Assembly: GCF_019104725.1 (NCBI RefSeq)
Contig: NZ_JAHRXF010000057.1
Location: forward strand, 1-36,841
DNA: 36,841 bases
Reading direction: 5' to 3'
From: Streptomyces corallincola
Lineage (GTDB): Bacteria; Actinomycetota; Actinomycetes; Streptomycetales; Streptomycetaceae
Of the stretch, positions 16,582 through 24,748 are shown piece after piece. The translations under genes were made by a program, and so were the position numbers. Every line of letters starts with the position of its first letter. Position 1 is the stretch's first letter. The notes beneath the pieces were generated by a model. That model did not search any database, was not told the DNA's origin, and worked only from the letters and a program-made list of their open reading frames with translations.

Positions 16582-17376
16582 TCAGGTGACACGGAAGACC
16601 GGCCAGCCGATCTCGGTGCGCCACGCAGCGGGATCGCTCGTGTCACGGGGGCCGACAACGTAGACCTCCCGCACCGGCCCGGCCACCGACATCGCGTTCT
16701 CCACCACCCAGGTCCCGAGTTCGCCGTACGTGACCTCGATGCCGTCGTGCTTGCCGACATGGGTGGTGACCGCGAGTTCCGCGGCCGGCAGACTCACGGG
16801 GTGCACGCGTCCGGTGCGAGGTGGCTCAGCGGACGGCAGGTAGACGAGCGCGTGCCCGCGCTCCTGCTCGAAAAGGGCGTTGTCGTAGCTGCCGCCCGGC
16901 GGTCCGGTAACAGCGGTGCCGACGGCCGCCTCCAGTTCGGCCATCGCGCCTGCGTACCAGGTTTCGATGTCGCGATGCCCGACTACGGCCTCCACCGCCG
17001 CGACCGTCCGTGCGGGCTCCGCGCGTAGCTCGACGTCGATGGGCGCGGGGTCGGGCCGGAGAAGGCGGCGCAGCGACACGACTGCGGCCCGGGTGCGGTC
17101 GAGCGCGTCCTCGAGGCGTTGCAGGTGGTCTGCGACCAGCGCCGCTCGGACACCGGGGTCGGCGGTCCGCAGGATCTGCCGCACCTCGCTCAAGGGGACG
17201 TCGAGCTCGCGGAGCCGGTGGATGACCTGCGCGGTCGGGATTTGATCGACGCCGTAGTAGCGGTAGCCGGTGGTCTCGTCCACCACGGCAGGTTCCAGCA
17301 GGGCCGCCTCGTGATACCGGCGCAGGGTCCGCACGCTCAAGTGGGTCAGCCGCGAGAACTCGCCAATGGTCAGCAT
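16582..17376 (-). CDS. MerR-family regulator with effector-binding domain
   Basis: A 264-residue regulator. The MerR winged helix is at residues 1-70 (LTIGEFSRLTHLSVRTLRRY; YRYYGVDQIPTAQVIHRL), a coiled linker at about 75-110, and a C-terminal GyrI-like/SOUL-type small-molecule domain at about 115-264 (IDVELRAEPARTVAAVEAVV; HPVSLPAAELAVTTHVGKHD). No metal-binding cysteines are present, so it probably senses an organic ligand. ATG 17376 lies only 6 nt after a -10-like element, so the message is probably leaderless. Divergent from a SnoaL-like gene. Confidence 0.8.
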   Translation of the reverse strand: MLTIGEFSRLTHLSVRTLRRYHEAALLEPAVVDETTGYRYYGVDQIPTAQVIHRLRELDVPLSEVRQILRTADPGVRAALVADHLQRLEDALDRTRAAVVSLRRLLRPDPAPIDVELRAEPARTVAAVEAVVGHRDIETWYAGAMAELEAAVGTAVTGPPGGSYDNALFEQERGHALVYLPSAEPPRTGRVHPVSLPAAELAVTTHVGKHDGIEVTYGELGTWVVENAMSVAGPVREVYVVGPRDTSDPAAWRTEIGWPVFRVT

Positions 17377-17382
17377 CCCCTC

Positions 17383-17413
17383 ATTCTGAACGTTCCCCCT
17401 GGGGGAGAGTCCA
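17383..17413 (-). promoter_or_regulatory. MerR-type promoter with 19-bp spacer and central palindrome
   Basis: On the minus strand: -35-like TGGACT (17408-17413), a 19-nt spacer containing TCCCCC-N-GGGGGA-type dyad, and -10-like CAGAAT (17383-17388), then 6 nt to the ATG. A 19-bp spacer with the dyad between the hexamers is the hallmark of MerR-activated promoters. Confidence 0.55.
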
Positions 17414-17454
17414 CGGCTTGACCCTCCCGTGCCGCGAGGTCACACGGTGGGCTC

Positions 17455-17817
17455 ATGACACAGCACACCGATCTTCCGTCCGATCTGCTCCCGACCGCCG
17501 TGCGCCAGTTCTTGGCCGCCCATATCGTCCGCGACACCGCCACCGCCTCGTCGTTCCTCACCGAGGATGCGGTGATCGTCGACCAGGACGAGGCCTTCCG
17601 CGGCCGGGAGGAGATCCACGCGTTCCTGCGGGACGCCGGGGCCGAGTTCGAGTACACGACCGAGCAGATCGGCGCTCACCGCGTCGATGACACCCACTGG
17701 GTGGTAACCGTGCGGCTCGAAGGCACCTTCCCGGGAGGCGTCGCCGAGCTCGACTACCGGTTCGCGCTGCGGGACGACCTCATCGCCGAACTCGTCATCG
17801 CCAACCACCCGGCCTGA
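17455..17817 (+). CDS. SnoaL-like/DUF4440-type nuclear transport factor 2 fold protein
   Basis: A 120-residue single-domain protein with the SnoaL/NTF2 pattern: an N-terminal helix pair (LPTAVRQFLAAHIVRDTATA), SFLTEDAVIVDQDEAFRGRE and the strands VTVRLEGTFPGGVAELDYRF. These are small polyketide cyclases, isomerases or ligand binders. Start ATG 17455. The SDR gene follows 39 nt downstream, so the two are probably co-transcribed and perhaps under the divergent MerR regulator. Confidence 0.7.
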   Translation: MTQHTDLPSDLLPTAVRQFLAAHIVRDTATASSFLTEDAVIVDQDEAFRGREEIHAFLRDAGAEFEYTTEQIGAHRVDDTHWVVTVRLEGTFPGGVAELDYRFALRDDLIAELVIANHPA

Positions 17818-17856
17818 CCGAACCCGCACCACCTCAATCTTCAGTGGAGAGAAAAA

Positions 17857-18642
17857 ATGTCTAATTCAGATCGCGATCGTCTCAACGGTCGCCGGGCGCT
17901 GGTCACGGGCGGTTCGAAGGGCTCGGGCAAGGCAGTCGTAGAGAGACTGCGAGAGATGGGTGCCGACGTGTGGACCACGGCACGCACTATGCCCGGCGGC
18001 TACGAACGCCCCGACCGGTTCATCGAGGCGGACACGTCCACGGTGAGCGGTGTAGAGGTCGTAGTGTCCAAGATCTCTGAGGGAGGTGCGCTGGACATCC
18101 TGGTGCACGTTGTCGGGGGATCGTCAACCCCGCCTGGCGGATTCGCCGCATCGACTGAGGAGCACTGGCTGGCGGAGCTCAACCTGAACTTCTTGGGCGC
18201 TGTCCGACTCGATCGAGCACTGCTGCCGGCGATGGTGGAGGCGGGATCAGGAGTAGTTGTCCACGTCACTTCGATCCAGCGTCAGATGCCGTTGCACGAC
18301 GCGACATTGCCGTACGCGTCAGCGAAGGGTGCCCTGCGTACGTACAGCAAGGGTCTCGCGAACGAACTGGCCCCACGAGGCGTGCGAGTGAACGCCGTCA
18401 GTCCCGGGGGAATTCAGACCGGAGCGTACGCGGGCTTCATCGACCGGCTCGCCAAGGGCAACGGACTGACCCGCGAGGAGGCGGAGCAGAGCCTGATGGA
18501 TTCCCTCGGAGGGGTTCCCAACGGAAGGTTCGCAACGACGGAAGAGGTCGCGGACCTGGTCGGCTTCCTCGTGTCGGACCGAGCCTCATCCATTGTGGGC
18601 GCGGAGTACGTCATCGACGGCGGCACTGTTCCAACCGTCTGA
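17857..18642 (+). CDS. Short-chain dehydrogenase/reductase (SDR)
   Basis: A 261-residue classical SDR. The nucleotide motif is TGGSKGSGKAV (residues 17-27), the catalytic Ser is in HVTSIQRQ and the YxxxK motif is YASAK, followed by NAVSPGGIQTGAY and the C-terminal GAEYVIDGGT. It is an NAD(P)H-dependent oxidoreductase of unknown substrate. The TGxxxGxG pattern has Ser-Lys between the glycines. Start ATG 17857 follows GTGGAGAG. It pairs with the SnoaL-like gene upstream. The 18643-18747 gap shows only the joint to the TrkA relic. Confidence 0.85.
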   Translation: MSNSDRDRLNGRRALVTGGSKGSGKAVVERLREMGADVWTTARTMPGGYERPDRFIEADTSTVSGVEVVVSKISEGGALDILVHVVGGSSTPPGGFAASTEEHWLAELNLNFLGAVRLDRALLPAMVEAGSGVVVHVTSIQRQMPLHDATLPYASAKGALRTYSKGLANELAPRGVRVNAVSPGGIQTGAYAGFIDRLAKGNGLTREEAEQSLMDSLGGVPNGRFATTEEVADLVGFLVSDRASSIVGAEYVIDGGTVPTV

Positions 18643-18747
18643 GCCAGGCACCGGTCCCGAGTAGCCACTCGTGAACAACTCGATCCGGTGGCGGAACCCC
18701 GTTATGTTTTTCGTGGTCCTGCAAGAGGGCCGCTGGCCTCCGGGCCC

Positions 18748-19095
18748 GGTATGGAGCTGGGCATCCCGACGATCTGCAGCCTCCGCTGGGCCGTCAACCG
18801 CATCCACCAGATGCTCCTACACCGCCGCCTCATCCCCGAACTGACCTTCGGCAACGGCGAGACGCTCCTCGTACGTTCCCAGCTGCCTTCCCACCTCACT
18901 GGACGACAGGCCACCGAGTTCGACGTCGACGGTGAGATCCGCGTCGTGGAGATCACCCGTGCCGGTCGCTCGCTGCTCTCCGCTCAGGGTGTCCTGGCCG
19001 AGCCCGGTGACCTGGTCACCTTCAGCGTTGCCGCCACGGCGCCGGGCCGGCTGAGCGGCTTTCTCGACAAGGAGCTGGGAACGTGCAGGTCCTGA
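18748..19095 (+). pseudogene. TrkA-type potassium-uptake protein, N-terminally truncated
   Basis: About 115 residues of a TrkA (RCK) protein: MELGIPTICSLRWAVNRIHQ (end of the NAD-binding domain) then FGNGETLLVRSQLPSHLTGR, AEPGDLVTFSVAATAPGRLS and FLDKELG (TrkA-C domain). The Rossmann half that binds NAD(H)/ATP is missing; the 20 residues in front of the conserved part do not belong. TrkA proteins gate Trk/Ktr potassium transporters. It overlaps the start of the second TrkA gene by 13 nt, which is the original operon arrangement. Confidence 0.7.
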
Positions 19096-19590
19096 TCGCG
19101 GGCGCGGGGCGACTCGGCACCCAGATCGCCCAGGTACTGTCCGCCGGCCGCGACGAGGACAACCTGGTCATCAGCCTCCTCGCCAAGCGGCAGTTCGGGG
19201 TGGGGCGGGTGGCCGCGCGCGTCAACGAGGGGAGAACGCCTGGCTCTTCGACCAGCGGTGGGGCGTGGACGTGGCCGTACCCGCGGCCACCCCGTTGATC
19301 TCCCTCATCGAGGAGGCCACCGGTGCCACGGACGGACACGGTGGCACTCCTGCGGCTGAACGAGGCGGGCGTCGAGGTCATCGAGACCGCGATCACCGAG
19401 GAGTCCCGGGCAACGGGGCACAAGCTGGGTGAGATCGAGCTGCCCGCTGGCACCGTTGCTGCCACCGTCGTACGTGAGGGCCGACCCACGGTCCCGGGCC
19501 CTGAGGTGCACCCGCTTCCCGGCGGCGAACTCCTGCTCGTGCACACGAGGCAACCGAGCACGAGATTCACGCGGCATCTGCAGTGAGCTG
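19083..19590 (+). pseudogene. Second TrkA-type protein, internal deletion and frameshifts
   Basis: GTG 19083 opens VQVLIAGAGRLGTQIAQVLS, then jumps to GRDEDNLVISLLAKRQFGVG, so about 35 residues of the Rossmann fold are deleted near 19142. The frame breaks near 19225 (continuing as NAWLFDQRWGVDVAVPAATP in another frame), again at 19330-19337 where GGAC is duplicated in tandem (continuing TVALLRLNEAGVEVIETAIT), and once more near 19540 (HEATEHEIHAA in a shifted frame). At least four lesions make it a clear pseudogene. It converges with a Usp gene. Confidence 0.75.
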
Positions 19591-19618
19591 GTCCCACACA
19601 GTCTCCGCGGGCCTCTGG

Positions 19619-20062
19619 TCACTGCTCCTGGGAACGTACGATGACGACCGGGCAACTCGCATGCTGCGATACGTGCTGGCTGACAGAGCCGAGCAGGGCT
19701 CGCGCGAACCCGCCCCTGCCCCGGCTGCCCACCACCAGTACCTCGGCTCCTTCGGCGGCCCGCAACAGGACGTCGGCGGCATTGCCGCGCACCACACGGG
19801 TCCGTACCGAGCCCGCGGCCTCCGCGCCGAGCACGTCGGTCAGCTCCTGGGTCATCTTCTGCCGGGTCTCGTCCTCGTCGACCTGCATGTCGACGGCGGG
19901 CCCAGACCAGCCGTACAGGCCCGGCAGCTCCCACACCGCGACAGCCTCCACGGTGCCACCGACCTGGCCGGCGTAGCGCACGGCCCAGCGCAAGGCTTCG
20001 TACGAGGACTGCGATCCGTCGACGCCGACCACCACCCGTGGCTTCGAGACATCCGTGTCCAT
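19619..20062 (-). CDS. Single-domain universal stress protein
   Basis: A 147-residue UspA protein: VVVGVDGSQSSYEALRWAVR at the N-terminus, the ATP-binding loop GSRGRGGFARALLGSVSQHV (G-2x-G-9x-GS intact) and CPVVIVRS at the end. Usp proteins of this type bind ATP and accumulate in hypoxia or stationary phase. Start ATG 20062 follows GAGAGGTGGG. The upstream region has GGGGCCGGTCCCC (20096-20108), which keeps the arms of the DevR-type box but with a 1-nt spacer, so its control is unclear. Confidence 0.85.
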   Translation of the reverse strand: MDTDVSKPRVVVGVDGSQSSYEALRWAVRYAGQVGGTVEAVAVWELPGLYGWSGPAVDMQVDEDETRQKMTQELTDVLGAEAAGSVRTRVVRGNAADVLLRAAEGAEVLVVGSRGRGGFARALLGSVSQHVSQHASCPVVIVRSQEQ

Positions 20063-20186
20063 GCGTCCCACCTCTCTTCCAGTGTCTTTTCCCACGGGGC
20101 CGGTCCCCCTCTGTTCTCCACGCTGCGGGATCCGTCGCCACACCGCCGCAGATGAGCAGCCAGCGGCATGACGGGCGACGGGGCCG

Positions 20187-20391
20187 TCAATGCCCGTAGA
20201 GCGTGACCCAGCCGGGCTCCACGCGTTCCCACCCGTGGTCCCAGCGGGCCATGCGGCGACGTTCGAGGAATCCGCCGACAGCCCGCCCCACGCCATAGGC
20301 GGTGGCCACACCGCCGAGCCCGGTCACGAAGGCCACCGCCACACCGGCGGTCACCCCGAAGTCCTTGTCGGGGCACGGAGGCGATGGCGCC
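20187..20391 (-). pseudogene. Rv1733c-family C-terminal remnant
   Basis: The minus frame ends with a membrane helix (VTAGVAVAFVTGLGGVATAY) and the family tail LERRRMARWDHGWERVEPGW, stopping at 20187. The N-terminal helix and exposed domain are gone; sequence before PDKDFGV is not family-like. It is a third copy of the Rv1733c type, now a remnant. Confidence 0.6.
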
Positions 20392-20743
20392 ACGGGCGTC
20401 GGGAGTCTGAGGTGTCCGCATGGCACAGCCTGCGCTCTGTAGCCGCCGGTGCCGTGTGCCCTTTCACCGTCCCGCGGCGCAGCCTCGTCGGGTATGGGTC
20501 CCACGGTCCTCGTGAGTGCCGTTCGGACCGACCCGCTGGGGTACGTGGAGGACGATGCCGGAGCATGTCCTCCGTCGCCCGTCCGTGCTCACGGCGCGGC
20601 CAGAGATCGGATACTGCTGCCCGACGGCACGTGGTGGCGCGTCGAGACCATCAGGTGCGAAGCCTGTTCGGCTGAGTGAGGGCGTGGCCCGTGGCGGCGC
20701 CATGTGCTGAGGAGCGGGGCCGCCGGCATGCCTCGGAGCGCAC
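20392..20743. other. Region without a recognisable gene
   Basis: An open frame on the plus strand (ATG 20494 to 20679, 61 codons, ending LLPDGTWWRVETIRCEAC) looks mildly protein-like but lacks homologues I can recall and a clear ribosome site. I do not call it a gene. Nothing else is visible. Confidence 0.3.
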
Positions 20744-21619
20744 TCACTGCCGTTCGGGCACGACCGCCACCGGACACTGAGCATGGTGCAGCAGCGCATG
20801 GCTCACGCAGCCGAGCTGGAATCCGAAGTGCCCCGTCCTACGATGTGCCCCGACGATCACGAGATCCGCAGCCGCCGACCGGTCCACGAGAATCCTGCCG
20901 GCCGGTCCTTCAAGGACCGCCGGGTGCGTCCGAACATGCGGATGCTCAGCGCTCGCCGTCTTGAGAAGAGCGTCGATCACGGCGGTGGCGCTCTCCTCGT
21001 ACGTGTCCGCCGGTCCGCCGCGCTGCAACCGGTCGCCGTGTCTGTCGTAGGCAGGCCTGCGCCAGGCCCGCACAACGTCGAGGACGCACCCTCGCACCTC
21101 GGCCTCGCGGAAGGCGAAACGCACAGCCTCCGCAGTCGGGTCCGATTCGCCCAGGCCGAGCAGGATCCGCTCGTGCCTACCCGCCAGGCCCACGCGATCA
21201 CCCCGGACCACGACCACCGGACAGTGCGCCCGGGCGGACACGCCGAGACCGACCGACCCCAGCAGCAGACCCTTGAGCTCACCACGGCCACGCGAACCCG
21301 TCACCAGCGCGAACGCCTCGTCGCCCGCGCGCACGAGAGCGGCCGCTGCGTCGTCCGGAACGATGTCGGTGGTGAGCTTCACCTCCGGGTTGCGCCGTTC
21401 GGCCCGATCGGCCGCCGAGGCCACGATGTGCTCGGCCAGCACCTGCTCGGAGGGCCGCCTCGGATCCACCGAGGGAAGGCCCGCCTCGTATCGCGCCCAC
21501 AAAGAGGCGTACACCAGCCTGAGCGGGACACCGTGACGGACGGCTTCGTCCACGGCCCAGTCGACCGCCCGCAGGCACGAGTCGGACCCGTCTACGCCCA
21601 CCACCAGAGGAAGTGTCAT
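20744..21619 (-). CDS. Tandem universal stress protein (two UspA domains)
   Basis: A 291-residue two-domain Usp, close in layout to the protein at 8106. Domain 1: LVVGVDGSDSCLRAVDWAVD to GSRGRGELKGLLLGSVGLGV and CPVVVVRG; domain 2: ILLGLGESDPTAEAVRFAFR to GAHRRTGHFGFQLGCVSHAL and CPVAVVPERQ. Both share the segment RLVYASLWARYE with the 8106 protein, so they are recent paralogues. Start ATG 21619; the ribosome site is only moderate. Directly upstream is the hydrogenase subunit fragment, whose promoter may now drive this gene. Confidence 0.85.
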   Translation of the reverse strand: MTLPLVVGVDGSDSCLRAVDWAVDEAVRHGVPLRLVYASLWARYEAGLPSVDPRRPSEQVLAEHIVASAADRAERRNPEVKLTTDIVPDDAAAALVRAGDEAFALVTGSRGRGELKGLLLGSVGLGVSARAHCPVVVVRGDRVGLAGRHERILLGLGESDPTAEAVRFAFREAEVRGCVLDVVRAWRRPAYDRHGDRLQRGGPADTYEESATAVIDALLKTASAEHPHVRTHPAVLEGPAGRILVDRSAAADLVIVGAHRRTGHFGFQLGCVSHALLHHAQCPVAVVPERQ

Positions 21620-21639
21620 TGTCCCCACCGCCTTTCATG

Positions 21640-21887
21640 GGGCCGAGCGCTCCCGCACTCCCGCATCCGGTACCGCCCGACCTGCAGCTCCACGCCCCAT
21701 CCGTACGGCAACTCGTCGGCCGACCGCAGCTCCGCCAGCTCGATGGCGCCGTCCCGCACCGTGGGGCCGATCACGGTGAAGCCGCGCCGGACCAGCACGT
21801 TGACGAGCGCGGCCATGCCGTCCTTGCCCATCACGAGCCCCTCGGACGCGGGGCCGGAACGGCGTTCACATCGGTGTCGGCACTCAT
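21640..21887 (-). pseudogene. N-terminus of a hydrogenase 4Fe-4S (beta) subunit
   Basis: The frame reads VMGKDGMAALVNVLVRRGFT, VIGPTVRDGAIELAELRSAD and ELPYGWGVELQVGRYRMRE, the characteristic start of the 4Fe-4S dicluster beta subunit of bidirectional (group 3-type) [NiFe]-hydrogenases/sulfhydrogenases. It ends after about 80 residues, before any cluster cysteines. The likely original ATG at 21887 (ribosome site GGGAGGTCGG) reads MSADTDVNAVPAP in a different frame and stops, so there is also a frameshift near 21845. It confirms loss of the hydrogenase operon suggested by the protease relic. Confidence 0.7.
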
Positions 21888-22004
21888 GACCGACCTCCCT
21901 CAGCACGACGGACGGCACATCGGGCCCTGGCTCACCTCAGGCCCACGACGGCAGCCTTGCCGGTACAGCGCCGCGCCGACAGAGCCACATGGGCACGTCT
22001 GCGG

Positions 22005-22018
22005 GGGCCGTTGGTCCC
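22005..22018 (-). promoter_or_regulatory. DevR/DosR-type hybrid box
   Basis: GGGCCGTTGGTCCC: one arm is GGGCC as in the other boxes here, the other is GTCCC as in the mycobacterial DosR box. It lies 118 nt upstream of the hydrogenase-subunit relic start at 21887, so that operon probably belonged to the regulon. Confidence 0.5.
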
Positions 22019-22072
22019 CTTGACCTCAGACGAGCCGACAACCGTGCTCTCGGCCGAGCGTCGAAGATGCCT

Positions 22073-22480
22073 TCACGACAATGAGCACGCTCGGCCGTGC
22101 GGTGAGAGGAAGTACGTGTGCCCCTCCCGCCCCCACTCCCCGTACTCGGGCACCAGACCGACGTCCATCGCCCGCGGCCCGGGGCGGCCTATGTGCGCGT
22201 AGACCAGGCGTCCGAGCCGGTTCCTGGCCGCTTCTGCGCCGACTTCCCGCACGGGAACGTGCCCGTCCCGCTCGACCGCGGAAGCGGATGGGGCGGTCCC
22301 GGGCCGGGGTTTCCGCGAATATCAGGTCCGCGTCCGCCGCCCGGGCCGGGAAGGTCCAGAACTCCGGCCGGACCTCGGGCGGCGCCGCCCCAGGACCGCC
22401 GTCGTACGCGACACGACGGCGGCCGCCGACGACCAGCAGACCGGCCGGTGCACAGCGCGGGACACCATGTGGCACCCACG
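22073..22480 (-). pseudogene. Unrecognised degenerate coding sequence
   Basis: On the minus strand, protein-like sequence switches frame: FPARAADADLIFAETPARDR in one frame, then ERDGHVPVREVGAEAARNRL, GRLVYAHIGRPGPRAMDVGL and PEYGEWGREGHTYFLSPHGR in another, stopping at 22073. The break is near 22280. I cannot place the family. Base composition and position between hydrogenase and E2 relics suggest another decayed island gene. Confidence 0.35.
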
Positions 22481-22639
22481 CCCAGCGGCGTGAACCGGCA
22501 CCGAGGCGTCAGACCAGTTCGGGAGAGCCTGTTCCAGCCATCGCCTCAGGCAAAACCAGGCGTCGCCCGGAGCCGTCCGGCCACCGAACGGGCCGTTCGA
22601 CTGAGCTCGGCGAGGATCCGATACCAGCGGCGGGCGTCG

Positions 22640-22878
22640 TTGCCGCCCGCCGCCCTCATGGCCCGCCTCAAGGACCTTGTCCAACGAGCCCGCCGTGGAC
22701 GGCTGCGCGGCAGCGAGACGACCGGCGCCACCCTGACCATCACCAACCTGGGCAGCAGGGCGTGGACGCGGTGTTCGGGGTCATGCACCCGCCCCAGGTG
22801 GCCCTGGTCGGCTTCGGAGCGGTCGTCGAGCGGCCCTGGGCCGCGAGCGGCATGCTCGGCGTGCGTCCAGTGGTGATC
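22640..22878 (+). pseudogene. Acyltransferase E2 (2-oxoacid dehydrogenase) C-terminal remnant
   Basis: ALMARLKDLVQRARRGRLRG, SETTGATLTITNLG, then after a 1-base loss near 22753 QGVDAVFGVMHPPQVALVGF, GAVVERPWAASG and MLGVRPVV. This is the catalytic-domain C-terminus of dihydrolipoamide acyltransferases. The active-site HxxxD segment that should follow is replaced by an unrelated tail (IKESITRIMPDADFGLVRPD). M. tuberculosis has an equally short E2-like gene, Rv1734c, next to Rv1733c. It is clearly non-functional here. Confidence 0.7.
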
Positions 22879-23047
22879 AAGGAGTCGATCACCCGGATCA
22901 TGCCCGACGCCGACTTCGGTCTGGTTCGACCGGACGACAAGTTCCGCGACGTACAGTGCGCATAGTGCGGCAGAATCTCCCCGCCTGAGCCCAGCGCCAG
23001 CCCCGTGCGGCCACCCACCCCACCTTGGGGCTCGCGGAGCCCGGATC

Positions 23048-24088
23048 TCATCCGGGGTTCCAGTCGCGATGCAGGGCGACTTTGAGGGCTCCTGTGCTGG
23101 GGCCGCGCGCGAACGCCTCGTACGCGTCCTCCATCCGGTCCATACCGAAGGTGTGGGTGACCAGTCGTGAGACGGGCAGACCTCCGAACCTCATCAGCTC
23201 CAGCAGCCACGATGTGGAGGACGTGTCCACCTGCCCCGTGCTGATCGTCACGTTCTTTCGCCACAGGGACTCGAGGTGGAGCGTCGCCGGCTTGCCGTGC
23301 GTGCCGATGTTGGCGATGTGCCCTCCCGTGCGGACAGCGCGCGTGCACAGCACGAAGCCGTCCGGATCGCCCGACGCCTCGATGACCACGTCCGCGCCCG
23401 GCCCCTCGGACAGGTCGTTGATCATCTTCCCCGGCGATTCAGCGGCATCCGCCCCCAGATGGGCAGCTGCCTCCAGTCGAGCGCCAGCCAGGTCCACGAC
23501 GATGATCCTGCGCGGCGAGTACAGCCGCGCAAGGGCCACGGCGGCGAGTCCCACGGGGCCCGCGCCCACCACGACGACGGTGTCTCCGGGGCGGACGTGT
23601 CCATTTCGCACTCCGACCTCGTAGGCGGTCGGAAGGACTTCGGCGAGCAGCACAGCGTCGTCCAGCGCGAGGTCGTAGGGGCGCCGGGTGGTGGAGTGAT
23701 CGGCGAAGGGCACGCGCACCGACTCGGCCTGGGTGCCGTTGACCAGATTTCCCAGAATCCATCCGCCGCCGCCACGGCACTGCCCGTACCTGGTGTCACG
23801 GCACTCCCTGCAGTGACCGCAGGCGGAGACGGATGACACGATCACCTGATCACCGGGGCGCAGGTGGTGGACCTGGCTACCGATCTCCATGACCTCGCCG
23901 ACGGCCTCGTGGCCGAGTACCGTTCCCGACTTCACCTCGGGGAGGTCTCCCCGCCGGATGTGGAGATCAGTGCCGCACACGGTGGTGGCGTCGACGCGCA
24001 CGATCGCGTCGGTCGCCTCCTCGATCACAGGATCGGGAACGGTGTCCCAGGAGGTGTGTGCAGGTTCGTGGTAGACGAGCGCTCGCAC
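23048..24088 (-). CDS. Zinc-dependent alcohol dehydrogenase (MDR family), second copy
   Basis: A 346-residue paralogue of the dehydrogenase at 5897. Catalytic zinc ligands are Cys38 (VCGTDLH), His60-Glu61 (GHEAVGE); structural cysteines 90, 93, 96 and 104 (CGHCRECRDTRYGQC); nucleotide motif VGAGPVGLAA. GTG 24088 is chosen because it makes the alignment with the first copy gap-free from residue 1 and has AAGGAG eight nt upstream; GTG 24097 is an in-frame alternative. No DevR-type box was found in front of it, unlike the first copy. The region 22970-23047 behind it is empty. Confidence 0.85.
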   Translation of the reverse strand: MRALVYHEPAHTSWDTVPDPVIEEATDAIVRVDATTVCGTDLHIRRGDLPEVKSGTVLGHEAVGEVMEIGSQVHHLRPGDQVIVSSVSACGHCRECRDTRYGQCRGGGGWILGNLVNGTQAESVRVPFADHSTTRRPYDLALDDAVLLAEVLPTAYEVGVRNGHVRPGDTVVVVGAGPVGLAAVALARLYSPRRIIVVDLAGARLEAAAHLGADAAESPGKMINDLSEGPGADVVIEASGDPDGFVLCTRAVRTGGHIANIGTHGKPATLHLESLWRKNVTISTGQVDTSSTSWLLELMRFGGLPVSRLVTHTFGMDRMEDAYEAFARGPSTGALKVALHRDWNPG

Positions 24089-24163
24089 CGAACTCACTCC
24101 TTGCTCCCCCACTTCCACGGTCACCCCCACAGTGCCCCCGGGCAACACGGCCGCGCGTATGCC

Positions 24164-24360
24164 TCAGTCCGGCTCCATGTACGGCCGGCGGAAGACCAGT
24201 GCCTGACCGGTTCCCCACGGGCGTACGACCGTCAGCGCCCGGGAGGCGGCGGACTCGAGTGCGCCGGTGGTGTCGACCGGGACAGCCTCGGGCCACGACG
24301 GTTCCTTCGCGGCCATGACACCGACTATCTCGGGGCCGGCGTCGGAGGCCCGGCGGCGCG
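24164..24360 (-). pseudogene. Possible C-terminal remnant of an Rv2004c-like kinase
   Basis: The minus frame reads RRRASDAGPEIVGVMAAKEP, SWPEAVPVDTTGALESAASR and ALTVVRPWGTG, stopping at 24164. The SDA...W...VDT pattern resembles the C-terminus of the P-loop kinase half of Rv2004c-type proteins, a DosR-regulon family. A neighbouring frame (ALHRHVPGDVSAARLI) may continue it upstream after a frameshift near 24370. The family call is tentative. Confidence 0.35.
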
Positions 24361-24748
24361 CGTGATCAGGCGGGCTGCCGAGACGTCGCCCGGAACATGG
24401 CGGTGCAGGGCCACCGGTTCGGCGCTGGTGCGTTGGGATGCCCGCCAACTCCTTCCGAACGCGGTCGTGGGCGCCCGTCGTCGACTTGGGCATCCGGGCC
24501 TGCAGCTCGGCCTGATCAACAGGGCGAACGGGACGCAGCCGACTTCCAGGGCCGGTCGTCGGCTCGACACGGACTTTCGGCCCTGTGGCCGAGGAACGCT
24601 GCCGTCTGATGGTGAAGGACCCGGGGGGCCGCCCAGCGGCCGGCTGGATGCCATCCACCTGGTTTCCAGCCAGTCCATCCGGTGCGGTCACCTGGAGCAC
24701 CGCTGCTCGGAGCTCAGCGGCGCGCCGCACACAGGCGGGGAGAGAACG
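24361..24748. other. Region without a recognisable gene
   Basis: Fragments of protein-like sequence on the minus strand (for example MPKSTTGAHDRVRKELAGIP) change frame and cannot be assembled into a known product. Probably more of the decayed gene that ends at 24164. Confidence 0.3.

Noticed and set aside
20494..20679. 61-codon plus-strand open frame
   Set aside because: Some protein-like residues but no ribosome site, no known family and position in a relic region.
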